Below are positions 26,052-36,497 of a stretch of DNA of 64,000 nt, piece by piece. Position 1 is the first letter of the stretch, and each line of letters begins with the position of its first letter. The DNA is from Ficedula albicollis (Eukaryota; Chordata; Aves; Passeriformes; Muscicapidae). The stretch is from the NCBI RefSeq assembly GCF_000247815.1, contig NC_021671.1:24284501-24348500 (forward strand), read 5' to 3'. Both the position numbers and the translations under genes were made by a program. The notes beneath the pieces are model-generated. The model ran no database searches, had not been told where the DNA came from, and worked only from the letters and a program-made list of their open reading frames with translations.

Positions 26052-26827
26052 CTTGTGGGGCTGCCAGGGCTCCCCCAGCCCTGTGCGAGGGGATCAGCCC
26101 TTGGCCACCACAGCCCGACAGACACATTCTCTGTCCTTGCTATAAACAAATTAGCAGAGCATAATTCTCAGATAAAACTTCAGCATTCTTTAAAATTGCT
26201 TATTGTTTAAAATTGCTTATATTGTTTATATATAATCCTTTAATAGTGATTTTTATTTCACAAATACATTCAAAATCCATTTTATTGTATTTCTAAGCTG
26301 TTAGAGCACGAATAAAAATGCAGCATATAAGATAGTGTTATGGTTATTATGATACAAAGGTACTATTCTATATTTTTTGTTTAAGGCAAATGCTTACATC
26401 TTTGGAGAAAAAGGAAGTCCATTATTTTGGAATATCTGAACAGATTGATTATTTCCAACGTGGGAGTAAAGCAGTTCTCCTTTCCTTATGTCTCTGTGAT
26501 ATCCTGCCCCTGGCCCAGGAAAGCTGTCACAAACAGAGTTTGGCTGGAGGAGGCAGGAGCAGGGCAGCACAGGCACAGCTGTGCAGAAGGACTGGCTGGC
26601 TCCAGCCGACAGCACCGGCCCTTTCTGCCCCCCATTCCCACACCAAGGAGCCTCTCCTACACCCCATGAGGCTCCCCTGGGGCTCCTGTGGCAGCGGGAA
26701 GGGCCAGTCCGGTGCCTTGTGGGGCTGCCAGGGCTCCCCCAGCCCTGTGCAAGGGGATCAGCCCTTGGCCACCACAGCCCGACAGACACATTCTCTGTCC
26801 TTGCTATAAACAAATTAGCAGAGCATA

Positions 26828-29546
26828 ATTTAATCAGGCCACCACCTTTGGAATTATTTCTGTACTTTGCTACAGGAAAAGCCTTGTTAAATAAAGGAAC
26901 TTGAATTATTTAGTAAGATGAGAGCCATGAAAGAAATTCTTAGTTGCACAGAAGAACTTTAGTTTGTTACTTGCAGGCAAAAAAAGTGGATTAATATGAT
27001 TTATTATACAACCAGTGACAAATTAGGAAGTGTTTTTCCTAACTTCTGAGCAGAAACCTTCTCATTCTTATCTTTCCTATGTCTTCTTAGAATTCTTAAT
27101 CCTCTAGTTGTCCTGCTTTCTTTCATTTCTTCTCTTTCCTCTTCTGCTTCTGTCTGCTTATCTGTTATTTTGAAAGGAGTTGATGCATACTATTTTAAAT
27201 GCGTGTGCGTTTTTTCCCAGTGTCTCATGCCATTTAAACCAAATGGCAAAAGGTGTTTATTACTTTTATATTGCTTTCCAAATATAAGTGACTTTTGATC
27301 ACAAAAGCAGCTCATTACGCTTCTTCTATTCAGTGGAAGTTTAATTTAGAGTTTGGCAGCACTGCAAGGAAATTATTTATTATGTGACTAGGCCCTGACT
27401 TGGGGCAAATAAGGCATTGGAAACTACTGGCAGTGACAAACAAGGTGTGATAAACTGATAAAATTACAGACAGCACTATTAGGAATAGATTGCCATGGCA
27501 GGGGGAGGTTTTAAGGAAAAAAGGCTCAAAATTCATAGAAACCTGGGGAGGAGCTTCAGGAAGCAGAGCCATGCGAGGCCAACATTGCTTGGCAACCTTA
27601 CCAGTAATAAAATATCAGGCTGTCGTTCCCCAGATATACCAAATACACCAAAATTGGAGGCAAAGGTAGCAAAACTGGGATCTGTGCAGAAAAAGTCTTT
27701 GGAGTAAGATGTTTATGTGGTAGGAGACAGTCACAAGGAAATAAAGGCTCTAGGGTGGTGAGAAATGGAAAAAAGGCATAATGAGGTGTATGAATCCTGA
27801 GTCAAAGTTCTCACATGAGCAGGCAAAAAGAATTTTGACAGAATAAGAATGGGATAACATCAGCACCTCACAACAAACCCTTGGAGCCTTCTCACTAGTT
27901 TTCCAGCTGCACAGTCTAAATTGTCCTCTATGGTGACTTCATAATATGAACATTTAAAAATACCTAAAATTGCAGCAGAACACATTGGGAGACATTGTCT
28001 CTAAACAGTATGTGTTGAAGCTTAAATTTAATTTAAAAAAAAAGAAAAAAATGTGTCAGGCTTTGATAATAGTGGCATTTCTGCCTTCTATACTCTGACA
28101 AGCCTCTAACCTTGACAAAGATCCATTGAGATTAGCCTCTAGAAAAGCTGGTATCATGTGCAGCATCTTTAGCCTCAGGTTAATGGGATAAATAATTGAG
28201 GCAAGTACTCTGCGTAATGAGGTGAATTTTAACATTTTAATATAATAATCAGATCTAACCAATTGTCAAGTCTCTCTACAGGCTTTATTTGTCCTGGGAC
28301 TTGCTATTTTTAGTACAAAGTGTAGTCAGGAATGCAAATTACTGTAGTAAGATGACAGGATAGGGCAGAAGTAGAACATAGCATATATCTCATGTAGTTA
28401 CAGAAAATGAATACCTGTAATCTGCAACTACCTTTCCACACCTGTATCTGCCAGAGTGAATTGCAAAAATAGCATCTGCTCAATCCCACTGCCTAGCAGC
28501 TCCTAATTAACTCACCTGTATAATCCAGGTTTTACTCTGTTTACAACCTACTACCATGAAGTTTAAGCTTAACAAAACAACAACAAAAATCAAATCATAT
28601 TGTAGCCATTGTCCTGATCACTGGCAAAAGAGTAGTTTTATTCCTTTTTATCTGTTCATAATGGCATGCCACATGGCCATAATTTGCAATGTGTGAAAAT
28701 AAGGAATTTGATTCTGTGGGGAGCTTCTAAAAAATTTATAAAATTCAAACCCCAAAGTTTCAATATGCATGTTATTATTCATCTTGTTTGCTAGACCAGT
28801 GTTTCAGAACAAGCTCTGATAAATAAACTACATTGCTCTAATTCATGATAGCTACTGATCCCTCAGAGTAATCTCAGGTGAACAGGTTGCTAAAGCTTTG
28901 GCAGCACACAACAACAAACTTTATTTTCTGCCTGTTATTCAGAAGAGACCTGTGGCATAGGGTTAGCAAAAAAACACAATAAAAATAAAAGTACTTCCAA
29001 CAGAAGGAATTTATCTAGAATTGTATACAGTCTTAAAATCTTTCAATGACTGTGTGTTAATTAAGCTTTTACTTTTCATAGAGTATTAGAACACTTGGAG
29101 TTCTGACAGAAAGTAAAAGCTTTTTTGTGCTCTTTCTACTGATAGGGAATCAGAATGGATGAGGACCTAATTTGTATAGATACAAATTAAAGCGTCTTAT
29201 GCATTGTTCTGCTGTAGAAACATCATAGATCCAGAAAATAAATGGATATGTGTATACTTTTTTTTTAAATTAATGTGTTCATCTACAAACAAAAACACCT
29301 GAATTGTAATCCCTGCTTCTTAAGATGCTTCCCCTTTGGTTGTTGAGTTTTTCCTCTTGTTTCCTCTCCTCCTCCATCTTGCTTTCTTGCTTTGGTTTTA
29401 ATTTGTTTGTTTTAGATACTGAAAAATACTTAATATAGTATTATCAGTCTTAGGAAAAAGAGACTAGTTATGGTACACACTATGTCTAACTCAAAGCATC
29501 ACCTTGGTCATACTCTGCTAAAACAGACTCTGAACAATTTCTACAC
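26828..29546. other. Unique DNA, no gene seen
   Basis: About 2.7 kb without a recognised gene. A pyrimidine-rich stretch lies at about 27050-27160. Frames at 27330-27572 (minus, 80 codons) and 27495-27707 (plus, 70 codons) overlap antisense to each other and show no domain. Confidence 0.5.
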
Positions 29547-29964
29547 TTGGTTAAGAGATTCAGTCCTCCTGAATCAGACCAGAAGTGCAACTCATGTGAA
29601 GAAAATATATGCTGAGGTGGCCAATAAGGCAAACATCTTGTATCAGCATAATGTGGCCAGCAGGACCAAGGCAGTGATCATCCCCTTATTCTTGACAGTG
29701 GCGAGGCTGCACTCCAAATCCTGTGCTCACTTTTGACCTCCTCACAAGAAGTTGGTTAAGAGATTCAGTCCTCCTGAATCAGACCAGAAGTGCAACTCAT
29801 GGGAAGAAAATATATGCTGAGGTGGCCAATAAGGCAAACAGCATCTCATCTTGTATCAGCATAATGTGGCCAGCAGGACCAAGGCAGTGATCATCCCCTT
29901 ATTCTTGACAGTGGCGAGGCTGCACTCCAAATCCTGTGCTCACTTTTGACCTCCTCACAAGAAG
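29547..29964. repeat. 205/213-bp tandem duplication
   Basis: Copies at 29547-29751 and 29752-29964 begin TTGGTTAAGAGATTCAGTCC and end CTCCTCACAAGAAG. The second carries an extra 8 bp (GCATCTCA) and a T-to-G change. It covers the 5' part of a CR1 fragment and its flank, so the duplication post-dates the CR1 insertion. Confidence 0.95.
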
Positions 29965-30215
29965 GACATTGAGGTGTTGGAGTGTGTCCAGAGAAGGACA
30001 ACAAAACTGGTGAAAGGCTTGTGCCACAAAGCTGATCAGAGGGATGGAACACCTCTCCAATGAGGAAAGCCTGACAGAATTGAGATTGGCCAGCCTGGAA
30101 AAAGGAAGGCTTCAGGGGGACTGTTATGGATCACAATGAGGAAAGCCTGACAGAATTGAGATTGGTCAGCCTGGAAAAAGGAAGGCTTCGGGGGGACTGT
30201 TACAGATCGAGTGAA
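29580..30215 (+). mobile_element. CR1 LINE, plus strand, ORF2 C-terminus
   Basis: The plus strand carries CR1 ORF2 tail sequence. The frame reads VASRTKAVIIPLFLTVARLH and continues past a stop as KKDIEVLECVQRRTTKLVKG. These align with the CR1 C-terminal pattern (SRVREVILPLYSALVRPHLE, then KKDIEVLERVQRRATKLVKG). The copy then runs into CTGGAAAAAGGAAGGCTTCA and stops where an LTR-like segment begins. It is disrupted by stops and two tandem duplications and has no 3' UTR here. Confidence 0.9.
30059..30210. repeat. 76-bp tandem duplication inside CR1
   Basis: Copies at 30059-30134 and 30135-30210 begin AATGAGGAAAGCCTGACAGA. They differ at a few positions (GGCC/GGTC, CAGGG/CGGGG, ATGG/ACAG). Independent of the 205-bp duplication 100 bp upstream. 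Confidence 0.95.
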
Positions 30216-30217
30216 GG

Positions 30218-30593
30218 TGTCAGACAAGCTCTGCCTTAGGTTCAGATTTTGGCAGCAGCTTTATTCAGGTGACCCAGATCTAAATCACTTTGGCTCACAA
30301 GTTATTAACAGTGGCCAATGAGGTCTGTTGGGAGTTATTTATTGAACAGGCAACAGATTACCAGACAAATGGCCTTAAACAGAGTTACTTACTACACAGG
30401 TTAAAACAAAGAACAACTAGTAGATTACATAAGACAGTGCATGATATAAAGATACCTATATTATAGCTAGAAAAGAAATAGTATAGATTAGGAGTCACTG
30501 TAACTTACCACCAAACTGATTGGGGTACAGAGATATCTTTCACTCAACTCCTGAGAGAGTAACCACCACTAACTTTGGCAAAAAGCCCGACAC
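30218..30593 (-). mobile_element. LTR-like segment, minus strand
   Basis: On the plus strand it begins TGTCAGACAAG and ends AAAAGCCCGACA, giving TGTCGGGC...TTGTCTGACA on the minus strand, with TG...CA ends. In minus orientation an AATAAA signal (30260-30265) lies about 45 bp before the 3' end, followed by CTGCTGCC, a normal LTR R/U5 layout. A second AATAAA-type motif is at 30338-30343. It is 376 bp long. No internal retroviral genes or clear target duplication were found, so solo-LTR status is inferred. Confidence 0.5.
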
Positions 30594-30665
30594 ATTTCCA
30601 GGGAATGTGCAGAAGACTTCTGCTTGTGAAAGTTTTGTGTATCATTTATAATTTGTAAAGTGAAG

Positions 30666-30990
30666 TGTGGAGGCCCAGAAAGGCATTCCCAACCAGGGAA
30701 AGCAACCCCTGTTCTGTTCCCTGGGTCAGCTCTGCGCCCTCTCCCTATCGTCAGTCTTTCAGTCACTCCCACCCTGTTTCTCTGTTGGCCCTTTGCCCCA
30801 GCCCCAGACTTGTGACACCCCCATGTCCCCTGGTAATTGGTCTCTGAGGCTTCTAAACCTGGACTCTCTCAGCCCCTTTGGCATTTGTCCTCTGTACCAT
30901 GGCCTGCGCACACGTGTGGCTGAAATAAAGATCTTTGTGAAACCCCTGCAAAGGCCCCTCCTGCTTCTTTACTTGCCATCACCCCAAACA
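30666..30990 (+). mobile_element. LTR-like segment, plus strand
   Basis: Begins TGTGGAGGCCCAGAAAGG and ends ACCCCAAACA. An AATAAA at 30924-30929 lies about 65 bp before the right end. It is GC-richer than its flanks and is separated from the preceding minus-strand LTR-like segment by only about 72 bp. The two have unrelated sequences, so they are not the paired LTRs of one provirus. Open frames inside (60-129 codons) have no retroviral domain. Confidence 0.5.
30924..30929 (+). promoter_or_regulatory. Polyadenylation signal in LTR-like segment
   Basis: AATAAA in the context CTGAAATAAAGATC, placed about 65 bp before the proposed LTR end. It supports the plus-strand orientation. Confidence 0.4.
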
Positions 30991-31062
30991 ACAAACAGAT
31001 GCAACAGTGAAGTGTTACTTGCCATCACCCCAAACAACAAACAGATGCAACAGTGAAATGTT
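30971..31062. repeat. 46-bp tandem duplication
   Basis: Copies at 30971-31016 and 31017-31062 begin ACTTGCCATCACCCCAAACA. They differ at one base (GAAGTG/GAAATG). The unit includes the proposed LTR right end and flanking sequence, so it formed after LTR insertion. Confidence 0.95.
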
Positions 31063-31289
31063 TGTCAGTCAGAAATTCAAGCTCATCTTCCTTCAATCTT
31101 TCTCTGAAGGAGAGATGTTTATTGTAATGGCACCTCCATGGTACCAGAAATAACTCACTATCAGGCAGGTGTACAGCTTGAGATTTTTCACCGTTTAGCA
31201 AATTCATGTGAGGGGGACAATACCCTGAGCTATGGCACCAGCTGATAGGCAGAAGAGATAAGCCCTCCTGCAGTGGTGAACATCCTGCA
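31063..31289. other. Sequence between LTR-like segment and CR1
   Basis: No family is recognised. A few blocks (for example near 31240-31289) may be degenerate CR1 upstream of the clear CR1 match. Confidence 0.35.
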
Positions 31290-31605
31290 GCAGTGACCTA
31301 GCTGCAGCTTTCCAGTACCTGAAGGGAACTTAGAGGGAAGCTGGAACAAGATGACTATTTACAAGAACGTGAAGTGACAGGATATGGGTGAATGGGTTGA
31401 AATGAAAGAGAGTAGTTTTAGGCTAGATATTAAGAAAAAATTCTTTACTGTGAGGGTGGTGAGGCACTGGAACAGGTTGCCCAAAGAAGTTGTGGATGCC
31501 TCTTCCCTGGAGGTGCAACAGGTTGCCCAGAGAAGTTGTGGATGCCTCTTCCCTGGAGGTGCTCAAAGCCAGGTTGGATGGAGCTCTGATTCGTATATGT
31601 GTGAT
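31290..31605 (+). mobile_element. CR1 LINE, plus strand, 3' UTR portion
   Basis: Blocks in CR1 order: CTGCAGCTTTCCAGTACCTG, AAGATGACTATTTACAAG, GATATTAAGAAAAAATTC, GAGGGTGGTGAGGCACTGGA, ACAGGTTGCCCAAAGAAG and CAGGTTGGATGGAGCTCTGA. This resembles the CR1 subfamilies ending in the GGATGGGGCTCTGA type, unlike the copies at 1.3 and 36.3 kb. It breaks off before the terminal repeat and contains a 46-bp duplication. Confidence 0.9.
31471..31562. repeat. 46-bp tandem duplication inside CR1
   Basis: Copies at 31471-31516 and 31517-31562 begin AACAGGTTGCCCAAAGAAGT. They differ at one base (CCAAAG/CCAGAG). Confidence 0.95.
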
Positions 31606-32117
31606 TCTATTTCTTCTTGAAAAAATTGCCCATTAAATTGCATTCTGAACCTGTCTGTTGAAAGGTTTCATATTTTATACTTACCTGAGGCAAAAATGAT
31701 CAAAAATCCTGCAGAACATAATGATGAAAGAAAGGTTTTAAAATTTTACAATTTAAAACTATATAATGAATTTCCTTTATTTTGGAAAGATGTAAGAGAC
31801 ATATTACAAATAGGAGAAATCAACTCACCTTAGAATATCACTGAAGTCTATTATTTGCTACACTGAAGCAAGTAATAAATAATTTTACATGTGCATTTAG
31901 TTGAATTTGGAGACTAGACAAAGCAACTTTTTCACTATCTGTAATTGATTAAAGAATTATTATTACATGTGTTGAAACTGTTCATTGAAGATTATATATA
32001 AGTTTCAAATCTCTGATTTAAGGCATTATGTTTTGTCTCTAAATTTAAATCTAGTCAAAATGAGAACTGAGTTTTATTCTACCTTGTTGATTCCTCTGTG
32101 ATTAGTCAGAAAGTCCA
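31606..32117. other. AT-rich unique DNA, no gene seen
   Basis: About 500 bp with no repeat or coding signal recognised. Confidence 0.5.
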
Positions 32118-32847
32118 ATTCAATAATTAGAATTCAAAAAGATATTACAATTTTAATGATATGGTAAAATATTCAAGATAATTGAGTTATCTGTTATTCT
32201 GCTATAGATGATGCAAAAATATACAGACTCCCTGATAGCAATGAATGCAGTATCTGTGAGGTAGAGGCAGCCTGTAGTCCTGCTGACTAGGAATAGGCAT
32301 GTGGTTCACTGAGATGCTTTTAAATACCTGGACAGATTATCTCTAGATACTGTGCAAGGAGGTGCCCAGAGGCTGTGGCACAGCCAGAGGCTCGCTGACA
32401 TCTCTCACTCAGCAGAACCTTGGGTGGCTCAAAATGCCTGCATAAGTGCAGCCAGAGGCTCGCTGACATCTCTCACTCAGCGGAACCTTGGGTGGCTCTA
32501 AATGCCTGCATAAGTGATTCAATAATTAGAATTCAAAAAGATATTACAATTTTAATGATATGGTAAAATATTCAAGATAATTGAGTTATCTGTTATTCTG
32601 CTATAGATGATGCAAAAATATACAGACTCCCTGATAGCAATGAATGCAGTATCTGTGAGGTAGAGGCAGCCTGTAGTCCTGCTGACTAGGAATAGGCATG
32701 TGGTTCACTGAGATGCTTTTAAATACCTGGACAGAGTATCTCTAGATACTGTGCAAGGAGGTGCCCAGAGGCTGTGGCACAGCCAGAGGCTCGCTGACAT
32801 CTCTCACTCAGCAGAACCTTGGGTGGCTCAAAATGCCTGCATAAGTG
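32118..32847. repeat. Complex duplication, A-B-B-A-B (331 + 68 + 331 bp)
   Basis: A 331-bp unit (32118-32448) starting ATTCAATAATTAGAATTC reappears at 32517-32847. Between them lies an extra copy (32449-32516) of its last 68 bp, starting CAGCCAGAGGCTCGCTGACA. The first and third B copies agree at CAGCAGAACC and CTCAAAATG; the middle one reads CAGCGGAACC and CTCTAAATG. The two A copies differ at one base (AGATTAT/AGAGTAT). There is no N here. All three B copies end at CATAAGTG. Confidence 0.96.
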
Positions 32848-35800
32848 CACCTGAGACCAGCTCATGCTGTAGGAAGGGAGAGATCTTTGGCAATGACTAG
32901 AGGTGAATGATTCAAAGCTTATTTTTAAATGGCTAAATTCTGGGGCAATTAGCTTTTTGATGAGAACTTATGACATGCTAAAGAAGCATTCAGGAGCAGT
33001 GTGATGGAATAATTTGTATTACAACCTTTTAGTACCTAAAGGAATAACACCTGTCAGTATTTTCATTAGAAATTACCTTTATTTTTGTGTCCCTGACTGA
33101 AAAGGGAGGTGGGAGGGAGTTCGAATTTAAGCCTTATTCTCCTTAAGGAGGGAAATTTAATGTACATAAATTATTTGCTGAATGGATATCTCTCTGAATA
33201 ATAGTAGTAATTTTGCTATCACAGTCCCATCAAAAAGAAACTGAAATAATAATTCTAGTATTCTCTCATGTTATCATCTAAAAATAAAAAACTAAATGTA
33301 GTGAAACATTCTGTGTTCTGTTCATAATCCATATTTTGGTTTCTATGTTTCTCTTAGGGTAATGTAAATTAGCAATTCCAATTTTGTCTTGTGCTCTATC
33401 TCCCACCTGAAAAGACTGAGAGAAAAATTACCAGTTTTACTTAATTTCCTGATGAATTCTTTCAGCATACTAGAGATAAAAAAGCATTAGTCAATCCAAA
33501 TGTAGCCTTAATAACACCCTCATGCATTGAGTTTAAGTCTCACAGTGCTCAGAAGAGTTGCAACTCAACCTCTTTTCTCTTCTTCCCCTGTCTGCCTTGT
33601 CACAAGCTAAAACAAAAGCTGTAATGCAAAAGGTTAAAAAAGAAATCAAATAACAAGTGAAGTCATAAATGTGACAAAACCAGACAAGACTACCTTTTAC
33701 TACTTTTCTAAAATGCCTTTGTGGAAAATTGCTGAAGGCCTTTGGGAAATGACAGCAAAAATAAGGTTGCGGTACCCCCTAAAGGAAGTTAAAAGCAGCT
33801 TTTATTTTCATTCTTTTTTAAAAATCACTTTTTCTTTTCATTGACAGGGGAAGTCAGTCCACTCTTCCCCTCATGACATGTAAAAGGGAAAAAATGGTAA
33901 AATTTTTGTATTAATAGTCAAAGAGAATAAAATCATTAACCAGGAGTTTAGAATTTCCTGGTGATTGTTTTAATGGAAGGATAATACAGCTGAAGTTCTG
34001 GATACCTCTTCATTTTAAGAACATGCATATTCAGTCAGTGGTGAACTGAATATTAATATTAAACAACAGCTGGAATTCCTTTAGTATCACTATGCTTAAA
34101 GAATGCTTATATGAAAAATTTAAGCGCAAGATCACTGAAATAACTTTGGAAGATAAATAAATTGGATAGCAGGTTACTGAACTGTTTTTATCTTGCAAAT
34201 TCACCTTGTGAGACAAGAAATTTAATTCCATTTTATTCTTTTCTTTCATAAGTACTCAGGTGCTATAAAAGAACTTTCATAGCTGGAGCAGGAGGGAACT
34301 ACAGAAGGAGCTGGGTATGCCGTAGTGCATGCAGTCACATTAAATGCCTATTCATCCCCACATCACATCCATTTTTCTTTGTCCAGCTCTCATTGCTTCC
34401 AAATTACTTACCATTCAAAGCCTGAACTGGAAGTGCATGAGGTAAAAATAGGCAAGCCAGGAAGAAGACAAATTGAGTGAGAAGAGTTTTAATAAAGGCA
34501 GTTAATATCAATGCTTTAATTTTTAGTTGCTGTGGAAGAGTTGTAACAATTAATTCACCAGTAGTGGTGTACTCTAGATATGTAAATAGTACCTACTGGA
34601 CATGTCTCTTTAAAACAACATTTTTCCATCTAGCTGTGTATTGCACCACAGGCAGACTAGCAGGTACCAAAAGACATAAGTGGATATGACAAATGGATAA
34701 ATAATATTGTTTCAGGAAAGTTTATATTCAGCTTCCTAAAAACTTTGTACAAGTACTGAGTTCAAGTGCCTGTTCTGACTCATTGGTAATTTGGTCTATT
34801 ACAGCTACAAGGAATGTAAGTAGTTATTTATAAATCAGGTCCTTTATGTAAGGACAAAATTTGTTTCCTCCAGCAGTAAATTTTGAAGAAATAAAAGGAG
34901 TGGAGTAAATTAAATTGATGGTTGCATATAATTACAAAATACTTTGAAAAAAGTCACTGCTGTATGTAATATCAGTGACTCAAACCATTGAGTATATCAA
35001 ATAGAAGTTCTGTTATAAATCAAACCATTAGACCAATCATAATAAGGTGCTGGCAGGTGGATGTTGTTTGAAATACTTAATTAGCTATTAAACGGGACTT
35101 TTGGCATTGAAAACTAAACGAGAAACTGATTTATACATAAACACTCCCCCAAATACATGCTGAATTAATGCATGGACAACAAGAAACAGATGTGTTTATT
35201 ACACAGAAGATAACTATTTCACTAGATTATTAGTAGTATTTTTACTAATTAAGATTCTGTATTAATTTCCCTCTTCTCATTTTTAACATTATGAAATATA
35301 TTTTAAATTTGTACAGTACAAGAATTACTGTACCAAAAGATAAACTGATTTTTTGAGTAATTATTTCCTGGGTTTTTTGAGAGCGTTTTCCTGCTACTTA
35401 AAAAGCTACACATATTAGTAACTTAAAGACTGTGGATTATGGCATTTGTATATGGCCCTTCCTTATCTTGATTTTCCATCCTGTATTAGTACTAAGCTAA
35501 AAAAGCAGAAAAAAAATTCATTAACAAATCTAACAGATACAAGCAAGCTGTTACTCTGCTTGTTCAAAACTTTTATTTTTAGTGGTTCGTTCAGAAAACA
35601 AGCAAAAAATATTACCTAAAAGCACTCTCTGAAATAAAATAAATTAAAAATAAATTAGCTTTTACCCTTACTGGGTTCAGCAGATGCTTAACAAAATAGT
35701 GCACTTTTCACACCAAAGTGCATTTAACTGATCTTCTGTAAAGGTCTTTTTCAGCTCTAAATTTCTGGTGAAATAAGGAGGAAGTAGGGTGGGGTAAACC

Positions 35801-36234
35801 TTGTCCTCTTCCCTTGAGCATGAAAGCCTACAGAACCACTGAATAGCAGGCAAATTACTAAAAGCAGAACTTAAAAGAAATCTTTAATGAAATTCAAGCA
35901 TGATTAGACAATAAACATGATTGCCATACCTCTGTCTCTCTAAAAGCACATGCTAACCAACCAACTAAAAATACCAAATGTCAAACCCTAAAGCAACAGG
36001 TGCTGTTCAAGTTGTTACTACATGTGGATCTCCCACCTCTTGTAACTTATCCAATTTGTGAGAGCAAGGTTGCTCAGCCTGCTCTCTCAGTGAAGGTCAG
36101 GGATGGAGTTCCAGGCGGCAATAAAGGCACAAGAGTGATTGATGCGTTAAAAACTACAAAGCACCTGAGAACTGCCACATTGGAATTTGGGCTATTTCCC
36201 CAAAAAGGGGGTGGGATCAATAGCCTGGATGTCC
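32848..36234. other. AT-rich unique DNA, no gene seen
   Basis: About 3.4 kb. Frames of 70-79 codons at 34031-34249 (minus), 34477-34689 and 36000-36239 (plus) show no domain; the last runs into the next CR1. A polypyrimidine stretch lies near 33570-33595. No RNA gene is seen. Confidence 0.5.
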
Positions 36235-36497
36235 TGTAAGACAAGAAGCAGCCTCAGCTTACCCCAAGGGAGATTTATATTGGACAGTGGGAAAAGCTTT
36301 TTTACCAATAGGATTGCCAAACATTTGAACAGACTACCCAGGGATGTGTTTGAGTCACCACTCCTGGAGGCATATAAGAAACGTGGATGTGGTGCTTAGG
36401 GACATGATTTAGTGGTGGTCTTTGCAGAGTTGGGTTAATGGTTGGACTTGATGATCTTAGAGGTCTTTTCTAAACAATTCACTGATTCTATAAACTA
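36235..36497 (+). mobile_element. CR1 LINE, plus strand, complete 3' end
   Basis: Blocks GACAAGAAGCAGCCTCAGCT, GGGAGATTTATATTGGACAG, TGAACAGACTACCCAGGG, GGACATGATTTAGTGGTGG and GGTTGGACTTGATGATCTTA are followed by GAGGTCTTTTCT and ACTGATTCTATAAA. The last is a degenerate form of the CR1 terminal ATTCTATGAT-type repeat. It is 5'-truncated and non-coding, and the right end is the true element end. Confidence 0.93.

Larger units (their letters stand above)
25390..26827. repeat. 777-bp duplication around an N, A-B-B-A-B
   Basis: Sequence 25390-26050 reappears at 26167-26827, an offset of 777. The last roughly 112 bp (from CTTGTGGGGCTGCCAGGGCT at 25939) occurs a third time at 26052-26163, directly after the single N. 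The long copies differ at only about three bases (for example CACAAGG/CAGAAGG, CTGTCCC/CTGCCCC, GCGAGG/GCAAGG). The middle short copy shares the first copy's GCGAGG. Shared open frames (139 codons on either strand) simply reflect the duplication. An assembly origin is likely because of the N. Confidence 0.95.

Noticed and set aside
25613..26145. 139-codon frames on both strands, repeated at 26390-26813
   Set aside because: GC-rich sequence with few stops, duplicated with the 777-bp unit. Both strands are equally open, there is no domain, and the locus is likely misassembled.
30667..31056. 129-codon plus frame inside the LTR-like segment
   Set aside because: Proline/leucine/serine-rich translation of GC-rich LTR-like DNA including a 46-bp duplication; no retroviral domain.
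36000..36399. Overlapping 79- and 70-codon plus frames
   Set aside because: The second is the CR1 3' UTR read in frame, and the first runs into it; neither is a gene.
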